Below, one piece after another: positions 44,402 through 53,185 of a DNA stretch of 64,000 bases. The DNA is taken from NCBI GenBank assembly GCA_009668945.1, contig SBEH01000001.1, positions 62,001-126,000 on the forward strand, written 5' to 3'. The notes below the pieces were generated by a model. The model was not told the origin of the DNA and ran no database searches. It worked only from the letters and a program-made list of their open reading frames with translations. Each line of letters starts with the position of its first letter. The stretch's first letter is position 1. The translations under genes were made by a program, and so were the position numbers. This DNA is from Actinomycetota bacterium. Lineage in GTDB: Bacteria > Actinomycetota > Coriobacteriia > Anaerosomatales > Anaerosomataceae.

Positions 44402-45424
44402 CTAGGATTCCAGCACGTCAGTGAGCGCGCTCGATACGCTGCGCACGGCCGACATGGCACGACGGTAGTCCATCCGTGTCGGGCCGATCACGCCGACGAT
44501 GCCGCCCGAGTCCCCGTCCCCATACCGGGCGGCGACGAAGCTCGCGTGACCCAGTGCCGCCGAAGGGTTCTCGCGTCCGATTCGTACCTCCACGCTGGTG
44601 GCGCGCATCACGTCCGAGAGCACCGTGAGCATCGCGTACCCGTCCTCGAGCAGCCCCACGAGCGGCCGGACAGCTGCCGGGTCGCTGAACTCCGGATGCG
44701 CGAGCAGCGCGGAGACGCCCCCCGTGAGCACACGATCCTCGTCTGCTTCCACGAGGCACTCGAGCACCACGTCGAGAACGCGCAGGGCGACATGCGCTTC
44801 GTGCCCCGCGACGCCTTCGATCTCTCGACGCACGGATTCGGCCTCCCCGCCCGGCGCTCCGTCGAGCGTGCGCGAGAGATACGCCTCGACGCTTTCGAGC
44901 GACTCAGCGGTCACGTCCCGTTCGAACTCGATCTGACGGTTCGCGACCTGCCCGGAGTCGGTGACGACCACGACGAGAGCGCGGCGCGGCGCAAGCGGCA
45001 CGAGCGTCACTCGACGAATGCGCGCCCGGCGAAGCGTCGGAGCAGCCACGACAGCCACGTACGACGTGAGCTTCGAGAGCATCACCGACGTCTCTCGCAG
45101 CACGTCGCCGAGTTCGTGCTCGACCTCGGCGTAGAAGGTGCGGATGCGCTCGTCGTCGACGCTCGCCAGCCGCTGCTCTCCTGTGCCCACGACGTCATCC
45201 ACGTACGCGCGGTAGCCGATGTCCGTGGGGATCCGGCCCGCCGAGACGTGCGGCTGGAACACGAGGCCGGTCTCCTCGAGCGCGGCAAGCTCGGAGCGCA
45301 CGGTCGCGGGACTGCAACCCAGGTGATACCGCTCGACGAGGACTTTGGAGCCCACCGGCTGCACGCTTGCGATGTATTCGTCTACGAGGGCGGATAGCAC
45401 CGTCCGCCGGCGGTCGTTGAGCAT
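44402..45424 (-). CDS. hrcA: heat-inducible transcription repressor HrcA
   Basis: 340 residues; ATG sharing one base with the hemW stop and preceded by AGGAGG. N-terminal winged helix: LNDRRRTVLSALVDEYIASVQPVGSKVL and GCSPATVRSELAALEETGLVFQPHVSAGRIPTD. The GAF-like middle and C-terminal part includes GEYRxxM-type elements, here IGPTRMDYRRAMSAV. It represses chaperone genes by binding CIRCE, and a CIRCE site lies directly upstream of this gene, so autoregulation is expected. Slightly degenerate in the centre but normal in length. Confidence 0.95.
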   Translation of the reverse strand: MLNDRRRTVLSALVDEYIASVQPVGSKVLVERYHLGCSPATVRSELAALEETGLVFQPHVSAGRIPTDIGYRAYVDDVVGTGEQRLASVDDERIRTFYAEVEHELGDVLRETSVMLSKLTSYVAVVAAPTLRRARIRRVTLVPLAPRRALVVVVTDSGQVANRQIEFERDVTAESLESVEAYLSRTLDGAPGGEAESVRREIEGVAGHEAHVALRVLDVVLECLVEADEDRVLTGGVSALLAHPEFSDPAAVRPLVGLLEDGYAMLTVLSDVMRATSVEVRIGRENPSAALGHASFVAARYGDGDSGGIVGVIGPTRMDYRRAMSAVRSVSSALTDVLES

Positions 45425-46683
45425 CAGCGCCTCCTGGCACTCACACCTGCCGAGTGCCAGACGATTCTAGGGCGCGGGTGTGGAGGGGTCAAACGCTCCG
45501 CATCGCTCCACAGGCGCCCGAACACCTCGTTGCCGAAGAGCCATCCGCGCTCCGTCGGCCGCCACCGCCCACATTCGCTCAGTACGAGCCCGTCGGCCGC
45601 CAGCGCTCCCAGCGCGCGGACGACACCCGCGTGCTCCGCGAGTTCGTCGGCAATCCCGCAGGTCATCCGCATGCCGAGCATCGCGTCCTCGCGCGCGGCC
45701 TCGTCAGACGTCAACGACTCGACGAGCGAGAACGGAGCTCCGGGAGCGTCCGGGAGCAGCTCCGAAACGTAGGCGTACCGAAGGCGGCCCAAGTTGAAGT
45801 CTCCGGTCGCCAACCCGGTTGCGCGTGCCTGCGCGGCGTCGAGCATGCCGTGCGCTCCCCCGCCGATGCCGAGATACGGCCTGCCCGTCCAGTATGCCGA
45901 GTTGTGCCGCGACTCCCGTCCCGGCAGCGCGTAGTTCGCGACCTCATAGCGTTCGAGACCACCGGTGCGGAGCACTTCTGAGGCAGCGCGCATCGCCTCT
46001 GCGGCCTCATCCTCATCCGGCGCCGCAATCTCTCCGCGTTCAATCGCACTCGCAAGCGGCGTCCCGTCCTCGATCGTGAGCGGGTAGACCGACACGTGCT
46101 CCGCACCCGCCCCGACGACGCTCTCAAGCGCCGCCCGCCATCCCTCGGCAGACATGCCCGGAACGCCTGCGATCAGGTCGCAGGCGAGGTTCATCCCCGC
46201 CTCACGCACCACTCGCATCGCATCCATCGCACCGGCCGCATCGTGACACCGGCCCAGCCATCGCAGCGCAGCATCGTCCAGCGACTGCACGCCCACGCTC
46301 ACACGCGTGACTCCCGCGGATGCGAGCGCGTCGGCCAGCTCTCGCGTGAGTGACTCGGGATTAGCTTCGACGGTCACCTCAGCGCCGGGCGCCAGCGGAA
46401 TCGCTGCGGCAATCTCGCGCAACAGGCGCACCAGATCAGTGCCGAGCACGGTCGGCGTGCCCCCGCCGACGTACAGCGTCTCGAGCGGCACCGCGTGGAC
46501 CTTCGGCGTGAGCCAACCACGGAGCAGCGCGACGGTCTCGTCCACGAGTTCGGAGTGCGAGACCGAGCCGTCGTCGGCTCGAGAGAAGAAGTCGCAGTAT
46601 GAGCACTTCGAGCGGCACAGCGGCACGTGCACGTAGAGGTGTGCGGGAAGCGGGACTCGCGCTTCTTCGGCCGGGCTACTCAT
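45424..46683 (-). CDS. hemW: radical SAM haem chaperone / coproporphyrinogen III oxidase-like HemW
   Basis: 419 residues, ATG overlapping lepA by 8 bases. The radical-SAM cluster is C23/C27/C30 (CRSKCSYC) after [20 protein letters not shown] and [29 protein letters not shown] follow. The C-terminal region ([13 protein letters not shown]... [15 protein letters not shown]) matches HemW rather than oxygen-independent HemN. HemW binds and delivers haem. Its last 20 or so codons hold the hrcA promoter and CIRCE, so the C-terminus ([14 protein letters not shown]) is shaped by that dual use. Confidence 0.93.
   Translation of the reverse strand: MSSPAEEARVPLPAHLYVHVPLCRSKCSYCDFFSRADDGSVSHSELVDETVALLRGWLTPKVHAVPLETLYVGGGTPTVLGTDLVRLLREIAAAIPLAPGAEVTVEANPESLTRELADALASAGVTRVSVGVQSLDDAALRWLGRCHDAAGAMDAMRVVREAGMNLACDLIAGVPGMSAEGWRAALESVVGAGAEHVSVYPLTIEDGTPLASAIERGEIAAPDEDEAAEAMRAASEVLRTGGLERYEVANYALPGRESRHNSAYWTGRPYLGIGGGAHGMLDAAQARATGLATGDFNLGRLRYAYVSELLPDAPGAPFSLVESLTSDEAAREDAMLGMRMTCGIADELAEHAGVVRALGALAADGLVLSECGRWRPTERGWLFGNEVFGRLWSDAERLTPPHPRPRIVWHSAGVSARRR
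45434..45460 (-). promoter_or_regulatory. CIRCE operator for HrcA
   Basis: Perfect inverted repeat CTGGCACTC-N9-GAGTGCCAG at 45434-45442 and 45452-45460; the consensus is TTAGCACTC-N9-GAGTGCTAA. It lies between a sigma-A promoter and the hrcA Shine-Dalgarno AGGAGG, and within the last codons of hemW. Confidence 0.93.
45464..45492 (-). promoter_or_regulatory. sigma-A promoter of hrcA-dnaJ
   Basis: Minus strand TTGACC (45487-45492), 17-base spacer, TAGAAT (45464-45469), 3 bases before CIRCE. The transcription start would fall inside CIRCE, so bound HrcA would block initiation. The promoter lies inside hemW. Confidence 0.85.
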
Positions 46684-48478
46684 CGACCTTCAGGATGGCC
46701 ATGAACGCCTCCTGCGGAATCTCCACCGATCCCACCTGTTTCATGCGCTTCTTGCCCTCTTTCTGCTTCTCGAGGAGCTTGCGCTTGCGGGTGATGTCAC
46801 CGCCGTAGCACTTGGCCAGCACGTCCTTGCGTTTGGCCTTGACCGTCTCCCGGCTGATGATCTTCGCGCCAATCGCGGCCTGGATCGGGACCTCGAACAT
46901 CTGCCGGGGGATGATCTCGCGGAGCTTCTCGGTGAGCACCTTGCCGCGGGCATACGCCTTGTCGCGGTGCACGATGAACGACAGCGCGTCCACAGGCTTG
47001 CTCGCGAGCAGGATGTCTAGCTTCACGAGGTTGCTCTCCCGGTAGCCTATGTACTCGTAGTCGAGGCTCGCATAGCCCTTGGTGCGACTCTTGAGCTGGT
47101 CGAAGAAGTCCATGATGAGCTCGGAGAGTGGCATCTCGTAGTGCATCTCCACGGTGGTAGCCGAGAGGTACTGCATGTCCTTGAACGCGCCGCGCCGCTG
47201 GTCGGAGAGCTCCATCACCGGCCCCACGTAGTCGGGCGGCACCAGGATCGTCACTCGCAGGTACGGCTCCTCGATGCGCTCAAGATGCCCCGGATCCGGC
47301 ATGTCCTGCGGCGAATGCACCGCCAGCATCTCGCCCTTGGTGAGGTACGCGTGGTACTCCACGCTCGGCGCTGTGGCGAGAAGGTCGAGTGAGAACTCGC
47401 GCTCGAGACGCTCCTTCACGACCTCCATGTGGAGCAGTCCGAGGAAACCCACGCGGAATCCGAAGCCGAGCGCGTGGCTGCTCTCGGGATCCCAGATCAG
47501 CGCCGGGTCGTTCAGCGTCAGGCGTTCCAGCGCGTCGCGCAGATCCGGGTACTGGTCGCCGTCGATCGGGAACAGGCCCGTGTACACCATCGGCTTCACA
47601 TCGCGGTAGCCCGGCAGCTGTTCGGTGGCGCCGTGCTTCGCAAGCGTGACGGTGTCGCCGACCTTCACGAGCAACGGGTCCTTGAGGCCTGTGATGAGGT
47701 ACCCGACCTCCCCCACGCCGAGCGTGTCCACCGGCGTGTTGGCGGGGCGCCGGACGCCCACTTCCTCCACGTCGGTGACCGTGGAGGTCGCCATCATGCG
47801 CACCTTCATGCCCTTGGTGACGTGACCGTCGACAACGCGGATGAGCGCTACGACACCCCGATAGGTGTCGAAGTACGAGTCGAAGATGAGCGCCTTGAGC
47901 GGCGCGTCCGGATTGCCGACGGGATGCGGCACGAGGCGCACCACCGCCTCGAGCGCATCGCGGACCCCCTCGCCGGTCTTCCCGCTCGCCAGCACTGCCT
48001 CGTCGGCGGGGATCGCCAGTCCCTCCTCGATCTCGTGCCGCACGCGCTCGGGGTCGGCGGCGGGCAGGTCGATCTTGTTGATGAGCGGGATGATCTCGAG
48101 GTGCGCGTTCATCGCCATGAGCGCGTTGGCAACCGTCTGCGCCTCGACGCCCTGTGCGGCGTCGACCACCAGAATCACGCCCTCGCATGCGGCGAGTGAA
48201 CGCGAGACCTCGTACGTGAAGTCGACATGCCCCGGCGTGTCGATGAGGTTCAGCTGATACGTATTGCCGTCATCGGCGTCGTACATCACGCGCACGGCCT
48301 GCGCCTTGATGGTGATGCCGCGCTCGCGCTCGATATCCATCGAGTCGAGCAGCTGATCCTGCATGTCGCGGTCGGCGACGGTGTGCGTGAGCTGCAGCAC
48401 CCGGTCGGCCAGGGTCGATTTCCCGTGGTCGATGTGCGCGATGATCGAGAAGTTGCGTATGAGGGCGGGGTCAGTCAT
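46676..48478 (-). CDS. lepA: elongation factor 4
   Basis: 600 residues from the ATG at 48476-48478; the frame upstream is antisense to rpsT. G1 [10 protein letters not shown]2 RGITIKAQ, G3 DTPGHVDF, G4 NKID; EF-G-like domains II, III and V and the unique C-terminal domain ([24 protein letters not shown]). LepA acts on stalled or newly started ribosomes and can back-translocate. It is divergent from rpsT and followed by hemW, a very common order. Confidence 0.97.
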   Translation of the reverse strand: MTDPALIRNFSIIAHIDHGKSTLADRVLQLTHTVADRDMQDQLLDSMDIERERGITIKAQAVRVMYDADDGNTYQLNLIDTPGHVDFTYEVSRSLAACEGVILVVDAAQGVEAQTVANALMAMNAHLEIIPLINKIDLPAADPERVRHEIEEGLAIPADEAVLASGKTGEGVRDALEAVVRLVPHPVGNPDAPLKALIFDSYFDTYRGVVALIRVVDGHVTKGMKVRMMATSTVTDVEEVGVRRPANTPVDTLGVGEVGYLITGLKDPLLVKVGDTVTLAKHGATEQLPGYRDVKPMVYTGLFPIDGDQYPDLRDALERLTLNDPALIWDPESSHALGFGFRVGFLGLLHMEVVKERLEREFSLDLLATAPSVEYHAYLTKGEMLAVHSPQDMPDPGHLERIEEPYLRVTILVPPDYVGPVMELSDQRRGAFKDMQYLSATTVEMHYEMPLSELIMDFFDQLKSRTKGYASLDYEYIGYRESNLVKLDILLASKPVDALSFIVHRDKAYARGKVLTEKLREIIPRQMFEVPIQAAIGAKIISRETVKAKRKDVLAKCYGGDITRKRKLLEKQKEGKKRMKQVGSVEIPQEAFMAILKVDE

Positions 48479-48542
48479 CGGAGCGTAAGGATAGCGCAGG
48501 CGCCCGCAGTAGAGATAGCCGAGCGCCCGCTTGCACAGTGTA

Positions 48543-48571
48543 TTGGCGACCCCCCTCCCCTGTGCTATCCT
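48543..48571 (+). promoter_or_regulatory. sigma-A promoter of rpsT
   Basis: TTGGCG (48543-48548), 17-base spacer, TATCCT (48566-48571), 64 bases before the rpsT GTG. It lies in the 157-base divergent region with lepA, whose own promoter I cannot place with confidence. Confidence 0.65.
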
Positions 48572-48635
48572 CGTGCGGTTCGTCCGCACCCCACTGCGAC
48601 GGGCACCATCGTACGTAAGGCTGGAGGAACAGCAC

Positions 48636-48902
48636 GTGGCGAACATCAAGAGCCAGAAGAAGCGAATTCTCACCAATGAGAAGGCGCGCATGCGCAACAA
48701 GTCCGTGAAGTCCGCGCTCAAGACCGCGATCAAGCGTGTCGACGCAGCGGTCGCCACGGGCGACAAGCCTGCCGCCCTCGATGCCGCCCGGCAGGCATCG
48801 CGAGCGCTGGACAAGGCGGCCAGCGCCGGCGTCATCCACAAGAACCAGGCCGCGAACCGCAAGTCCGGCGTCATGGCGAAGGTGAACGGCCTCGAGGGCT
48901 AG
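48636..48902 (+). CDS. rpsT: 30S ribosomal protein S20
   Basis: 88 residues, GTG start with GGAGGA at 7 bases; the in-frame upstream extension is not S20-like. [34 protein letters not shown] and the C-terminal [15 protein letters not shown] are the standard S20 blocks that bind 16S rRNA helices 9 and 44. It is the only plus-strand protein gene in the interior of the window. Confidence 0.97.
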   Translation: MANIKSQKKRILTNEKARMRNKSVKSALKTAIKRVDAAVATGDKPAALDAARQASRALDKAASAGVIHKNQAANRKSGVMAKVNGLEG

Positions 48903-48928
48903 AACACTCGGACTCGCATGCATTGCAG

Positions 48929-48950
48929 AAGGGCCGGACAACCGGCCCTT
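48929..48950. terminator. intrinsic terminator between rpsT and holA
   Basis: AAGGGCCGG-ACAA-CCGGCCCTT, a perfect 9-bp stem with a 4-base loop, 27 bases after rpsT and 28 bases after the holA stop on the other strand. It is followed by CTTC on the plus strand and can serve both convergent genes. Confidence 0.75.
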
Positions 48951-48977
48951 CTTCATGAGCGGACTCGCCTCGGGCGC

Positions 48978-49955
48978 TTAGTCCCGGTTGCAGACCGAGA
49001 CCAACCACATCTCGAGAAGCACCTTCGGTTCGCCCCTGCCTGACTTCATCCTGGCCTCAAGCGCCGCAGCAGAACGAAGCGCCCTCGATAGCTCCTCGGG
49101 CGTGAAGCGTGCCGCCTGCTCCATGGCAACGCGCGCCTGCCAGTCGGCCATCCCGACCGACTGCTGCACTTCGAGACGTGTCGCACCGCGCTCGACCATG
49201 GCGCGCGTGCTGACGAGCGTTCTGATGTGACGGTCCGTCATGGCCAGGATGCCGTACAAGTCCTCGCCATCCGCGATGAGGTCGTTGAGCCGCGCAAGCG
49301 CAGTCGAACACTCCCGCGCACCCAGTGCGTTCAGGTAGTCGAAGACCGACACCGGCGCGGTCTCCGAGACCACGTTCACGACGTCCTCACGCGAGATGTC
49401 GGCGCGGTTCCCCACAAACGCGAGAACCTTCTCCGACTCCGTCTCCAGCCGGCGGAGATCACGGCCGACCGCCGCCACCAGCGCCACTGCGCCGTCATGC
49501 GACAGCCTGCGACCCTTCGATGCGAACAGCTCGATGACCCATCCGGGATACTCGTTGCGCTTCGGCGCCTGGTACTCGGCGACCCCGCCGAGTGCCGCCA
49601 CCGCCTTGAGCAGTTTCGAGTCCTTCCGCATCTTGCGCGCGACCAGGACGAGACACGCCGTCGGAGCAGGGTCCTGCGCGTATTCGGCGAGCACGGCCTG
49701 GCCGGTTGCGAGCATCCGATCGACCCCCCGGACGATGACCAGGCGCTTCTCCGATGCGAACGGCAGCGTGTTCGCGGCCGCGACCACCGCGGTAGCGTCG
49801 GCGGTCTCGCCGTCGAACGCCTCGAAGTTGAAGTCGAGGTCTGCGGACTTCGCGACGCGATCCCGAAGGCGGCGGAGCGCGCGCTCCAGGAGCAGGTCCT
49901 CTTCCCCGAAGATGAGGTAGACGGGCTTCAGCTCTTCTATCGTCTTGACTGCCAC
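48978..49955 (-). CDS. holA: DNA polymerase III subunit delta
   Basis: 325 residues from a GTG at 49953-49955 with GAAGGG upstream; the start matches the family (KPVYLIFGEEDLLLERALRRLRDRV). Continuing features: FNFEAFDGETADATAVVAAANTLPF, RLVIVRGVD, GWVIELFASKGRRLS and the C-terminal collar helices. It opens the beta clamp as part of the clamp loader. The upstream comEC frame runs without a stop through its first 461 bases. holA itself looks intact. Confidence 0.93.
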   Translation of the reverse strand: MAVKTIEELKPVYLIFGEEDLLLERALRRLRDRVAKSADLDFNFEAFDGETADATAVVAAANTLPFASEKRLVIVRGVDRMLATGQAVLAEYAQDPAPTACLVLVARKMRKDSKLLKAVAALGGVAEYQAPKRNEYPGWVIELFASKGRRLSHDGAVALVAAVGRDLRRLETESEKVLAFVGNRADISREDVVNVVSETAPVSVFDYLNALGARECSTALARLNDLIADGEDLYGILAMTDRHIRTLVSTRAMVERGATRLEVQQSVGMADWQARVAMEQAARFTPEELSRALRSAAALEARMKSGRGEPKVLLEMWLVSVCNRD

Positions 49956-52398
49956 TGAGCCCTTCTTCTTCAGCCGTGCCCGAGTCGCGGCGGTGAGCGG
50001 CGAGAACCAGGCGGCCACCAGGCTGCATTCTCGCACGAACGGCGCTCGGGCTTCCACGCCGCGCGGTACGGATGCTATAGCCCGAGGAGCGGACGGCCAC
50101 CTCGATATCGCCACACTCGTCTGTCCGGTACACCCGTATCCCGGAGGTGCCGAGCAGTTCGAGTGTCTCCGGACACGGGTGACCGAAGTCGTTACCCGCT
50201 CCGACGCTGATGATCGCGTCTTGCGGCAACCACCCGGCCAGACCCTCGGCGGTGAGCCCGTTAGTGCTCCCATGGTGCGGCACCTTCAGCACCTCGACCT
50301 GGTGCAGCTCACCTTGGGCGATCATCCCGCTCTGCGCGACGCCCTCTGCGTCGCCCGTGAGTGCCATGTCGAACGCCCCGCGGCTGATCTGCAGCACCAC
50401 GCTCGTGTCGTTCGTCTTCAGGTCACCCGGCGAGTCGCCCGCGGGCCAGATCACGCGCACCCGCGTTCCGCCGATCCGCCAGGAGTCGCCGGCGCTCACG
50501 GCACGAACCGGCGCGTCCGGCCCGTCCCACGCCGCGTTCCCGGGCATCGGGTCACGTGCCGACGCGCTCCATCCCGCTTCGTCCTCCCCGACATCGGGAA
50601 CCGCGATCCACCCGACCTGGACCACCCCCGAGAGACCGCCCGCACCGCCGGTGTGGTCACCATGAGCATGCGTGAGCACCAGCACGTCGATGACCCGCAC
50701 GCCCGTGCGGGCGAGCGCCCGCCGCAACACCGTGGGATCGGAGCCGACGTCCACGAGCATCGCCCGCCCGCTGTCCCGCACGAGGATCGCATCGCCCTGA
50801 CCGACATCGAGCACCGTGATCGTCGCCCGTCGCATAGGCGCGGGCCCGAGAGCGAGCAGTAGCGTCACGCACGTTGCCGCCGAAAGCGCGCGGAGACCCG
50901 CCCTCGGCGCGCGCGGCAGCGGCCACCAGACCCAGAGTGCCGCGGCCGCAACCACCGTGCCCAGGACGAGCGCCGGACCCGCCCCGAGAGCGATAGCGGC
51001 ACCCGGCAACCGTGCCATCCACGAAGCGATCCACGCCGCGGCGGCAAGCACTCCCGCACACGCGCGGCTTCCCAACTCTGCGACGTCCGGCAGCACTCCC
51101 CCTGTGACGGCTGCGCCAAGGCCGAGCAGCAGCGCAAGCGAGACCATCGGCCCCGCATACGCGTTGGCTAGCGGCGCCAGCAGTGAGAGCATCCCGAAGC
51201 TTCCGGCGACGACCGGTGCCGTCATGAACTGGGCCACAAGCGTCAGCGCCAACGTGCCCGCGGCCAGGCGCGCCGGACCGGCCAGCCCGCGGGTCAGCCA
51301 CTCGGTGGCAAGAGAACCGAACAGCAGCAGACCGCATACCGCGAAAGCGGAGAGCTGCAGCCCAGTGTCGAAGACCGACCACGGCTCCAGCAACAGAACG
51401 CCGATGAGCGCAGTTGCCAGAGACGCGAGTCCGCTGCTCCTGCGGCCGATCAGCTCGGCTCCACCGCCGACCGCGAGCATCAGGAGGGACCGCAGCGCCG
51501 AGTAGGGCATGCCGGTCACCACCGCATACGCCGCGCCAGCCGCGACGGTCGCCACGACAAGCGGGCGCTTCGGCACCCGTAGCAGCCTGCACAAGAACGC
51601 CACTGCGGCGCATGCGAGCGCGAGGTGCGAGCCGGATACCGCGACCAGGTGCGTCAGCCCGAGCACTTTGAAGTCCTCGTCGGCGTCCGTGCCCGTCAGC
51701 CGCCGCCGGTCGCCGAGTACGATGCCCTCGGCCAGATCGCCACCCGGACCTTCGACCGAGTGCATCCGCGCGAGCGCATCCTGGCGCCACGCGAAGAGCG
51801 GTCCGGTCGGTCCCGGTCGCCACCCGCCCACCTCGGCGCGCCAGGCGTTGCCAGTCGCGCAAACACCCGATCTCGCCGTACGACGCGCCCACGGTTCGCT
51901 GCACGGCAACGGCTTCAGGATTGCCGCGAACCGCACGGTGCGCCCTACCTCCGGAGCCAACGTCTCTGCGGGCCACCCGACACGAACGCGGGCGCCGTCG
52001 AGAGGTCCGCCTTCGATCCTCACTCGAACAACGACGCCGAACGCCCCGGGCAGCGGGTCGGCCTCCACGGTGCCGGCCCACTCTCGAGCGCCACACGCGC
52101 CGGCGGTGCGCACTTGCCGCTGCCACGCGGCACCCTGCAGTCCCGAGAGCAAGACACCGGCGATCAGGCCGCCGCACAGCAGCGCGGCCACCGGGCGTAG
52201 GGCTGCCCGTCTCCAGCCGACTGCCGCCGCGATCGCCGTGCCGGACCCCGCCGGCAGTAGCGCCCGCAGAGCGATTGCGACGCCGAATCCTTCGGCGATC
52301 CGCCAACTCACCGCTTCGCCGATGACGCAGCCGGCCGCCATCGCTAGGGCGAACCACACGACGGGGGGCAGGTCGGGCCGTGCCGGCGGGCCGTTCAC
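49495..52398 (-). CDS. comEC: DNA internalisation competence protein ComEC/Rec2, with out-of-frame read-through into holA
   Basis: GTG start in a GTGA overlap with comEA. Family layout is complete by about residue 780: DUF4131 (1-200), the membrane Competence domain (HLVAVSGSHLALACA, PYSALRSLLMLAVGG and about ten helices) and a metallo-beta-lactamase-like domain (DVGQGDAILVRDSG, LTHAHGDHTGG, LKVPHHGS). Normally the protein would end near YSIRTAR. Here the frame stays open another 187 codons to 49495, the last 153 inside holA; that tail is Arg/Gly-rich and looks like translated noise. Either the stop was lost or there is a frameshift. ComEC forms the channel for single-stranded DNA uptake. Confidence 0.85.
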   Translation of the reverse strand: MNGPPARPDLPPVVWFALAMAAGCVIGEAVSWRIAEGFGVAIALRALLPAGSGTAIAAAVGWRRAALRPVAALLCGGLIAGVLLSGLQGAAWQRQVRTAGACGAREWAGTVEADPLPGAFGVVVRVRIEGGPLDGARVRVGWPAETLAPEVGRTVRFAAILKPLPCSEPWARRTARSGVCATGNAWRAEVGGWRPGPTGPLFAWRQDALARMHSVEGPGGDLAEGIVLGDRRRLTGTDADEDFKVLGLTHLVAVSGSHLALACAAVAFLCRLLRVPKRPLVVATVAAGAAYAVVTGMPYSALRSLLMLAVGGGAELIGRRSSGLASLATALIGVLLLEPWSVFDTGLQLSAFAVCGLLLFGSLATEWLTRGLAGPARLAAGTLALTLVAQFMTAPVVAGSFGMLSLLAPLANAYAGPMVSLALLLGLGAAVTGGVLPDVAELGSRACAGVLAAAAWIASWMARLPGAAIALGAGPALVLGTVVAAAALWVWWPLPRAPRAGLRALSAATCVTLLLALGPAPMRRATITVLDVGQGDAILVRDSGRAMLVDVGSDPTVLRRALARTGVRVIDVLVLTHAHGDHTGGAGGLSGVVQVGWIAVPDVGEDEAGWSASARDPMPGNAAWDGPDAPVRAVSAGDSWRIGGTRVRVIWPAGDSPGDLKTNDTSVVLQISRGAFDMALTGDAEGVAQSGMIAQGELHQVEVLKVPHHGSTNGLTAEGLAGWLPQDAIISVGAGNDFGHPCPETLELLGTSGIRVYRTDECGDIEVAVRSSGYSIRTARRGSPSAVRARMQPGGRLVLAAHRRDSGTAEEEGLSGSQDDRRAEARLPHLRGRGPAPGARAPPPSGSRREVRRPRLQLRGVRRRDRRRYRGGRGREHAAVRIGEAPGHRPGGRSDARNRPGRARRIRAGPCSDGVSRPGRAQDAEGLETAQGGGGTRRGRRVPGAEAQRVSRMGHRAVRIEGSQAVA

Positions 52399-53069
52399 CC
52401 GCAGGTCACGAAGTCCTTCAGTGCCTCGAACTTCTTCGCGCCGATACCGGAGACCCGCATGAGGTCCTCAGGCGTCGCGAATGGTCCGTTGAGCTCGCGG
52501 TCGTCCACGATCTTCTGTGCCGTTGACGGACCGACGCCAGGGAGCTCGTCCAGTTCAGCGGCCGAAGCGGTGTTGATGTCCACCGTACCTGCCGCTCCCG
52601 AACCACCGCTCGCGCCCGCAGCCGCAGCGGCCGGGGACGCGGTACCCGACGCGGCCTCCTGTGCCGTCGGCACGTAAACCTGCTCACCGTCGGCGATGAT
52701 GCGTGCGAGATTGAGGCTGTCCAGCGCCGCGTCGCCGATACCGCCTCCGGCGGCGCTAACGGCATCCGTGACCCGGCTGCCTAACGGCAGCGCGTAGACA
52801 CCCGGCCGCATCACCGCGCCCGCGACGTGCACCACCACGCACGTCGCCTCGGCGCTTTCGGCCTCCGGGCCCGCGACCGCGCCGTCAGCCGAGGGGGCGT
52901 CGTCGAACGCCATCTCGGGCGCAGGCGCCGAGGGCCAGAAGCGCCAGAGACCGAGACCCGCCACGAGCGCCACAGCCGCAAGAACGATTCGGAGCGTGCA
53001 CGGGCCGAGACCGCCCAGACCCGCGCGGTCGAGCAGCTCGCGAACGCGATCGGATTCGAGGATCGACAC
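52395..53069 (-). CDS. comEA: ComEA family DNA-binding competence protein
   Basis: About 224 residues from a GTG at 53067-53069 with GGAGGGG before it; two ATGs 15-18 bases upstream overlap that site and are less likely. One N-terminal helix (about 27-45), a Pro/Ala linker, an SLBB domain (VVVHVAGAVMRPGVYALPLGSRVTDAV), a Ser/Gly/Ala linker, and a C-terminal helix-hairpin-helix pair (VDINTASAAELDELPGVGPSTAQKIV; EDLMRVSGIGAKKFEAL). It binds double-stranded DNA outside the membrane and hands it to ComEC. Type IV pilus genes are not in the window. Confidence 0.93.
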   Translation of the reverse strand: MSILESDRVRELLDRAGLGGLGPCTLRIVLAAVALVAGLGLWRFWPSAPAPEMAFDDAPSADGAVAGPEAESAEATCVVVHVAGAVMRPGVYALPLGSRVTDAVSAAGGGIGDAALDSLNLARIIADGEQVYVPTAQEAASGTASPAAAAAGASGGSGAAGTVDINTASAAELDELPGVGPSTAQKIVDDRELNGPFATPEDLMRVSGIGAKKFEALKDFVTCG

Positions 53070-53137
53070 ACGACACCCCTCCATCATGAGGACGGAGGGG
53101 GCGTCCGTTCACACAGTGCGCTCGGACTCGTAGCCGG

Positions 53138-53166
53138 ATCTCACGCGGACCTTGCCGCGATGTCAA
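53138..53166 (-). promoter_or_regulatory. candidate promoter of comEA-comEC-holA
   Basis: Minus strand consensus -35 TTGACA (53161-53166), 17-base spacer, weak -10 TGAGAT (53138-53143), about 70 bases before comEA in the gap after leuS. The good -35 with poor -10 could suit an activator-dependent gene. Confidence 0.5.
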
Positions 53167-53185
53167 CGCACGCGAAGCCGGGACG

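Noticed and set aside
50657-52357. 566-codon frame on the minus strand overlapping comEC
   Set aside because: Different frame of comEC, Arg/Gly-rich, no membrane segments or motifs; comEC is clearly the real gene.
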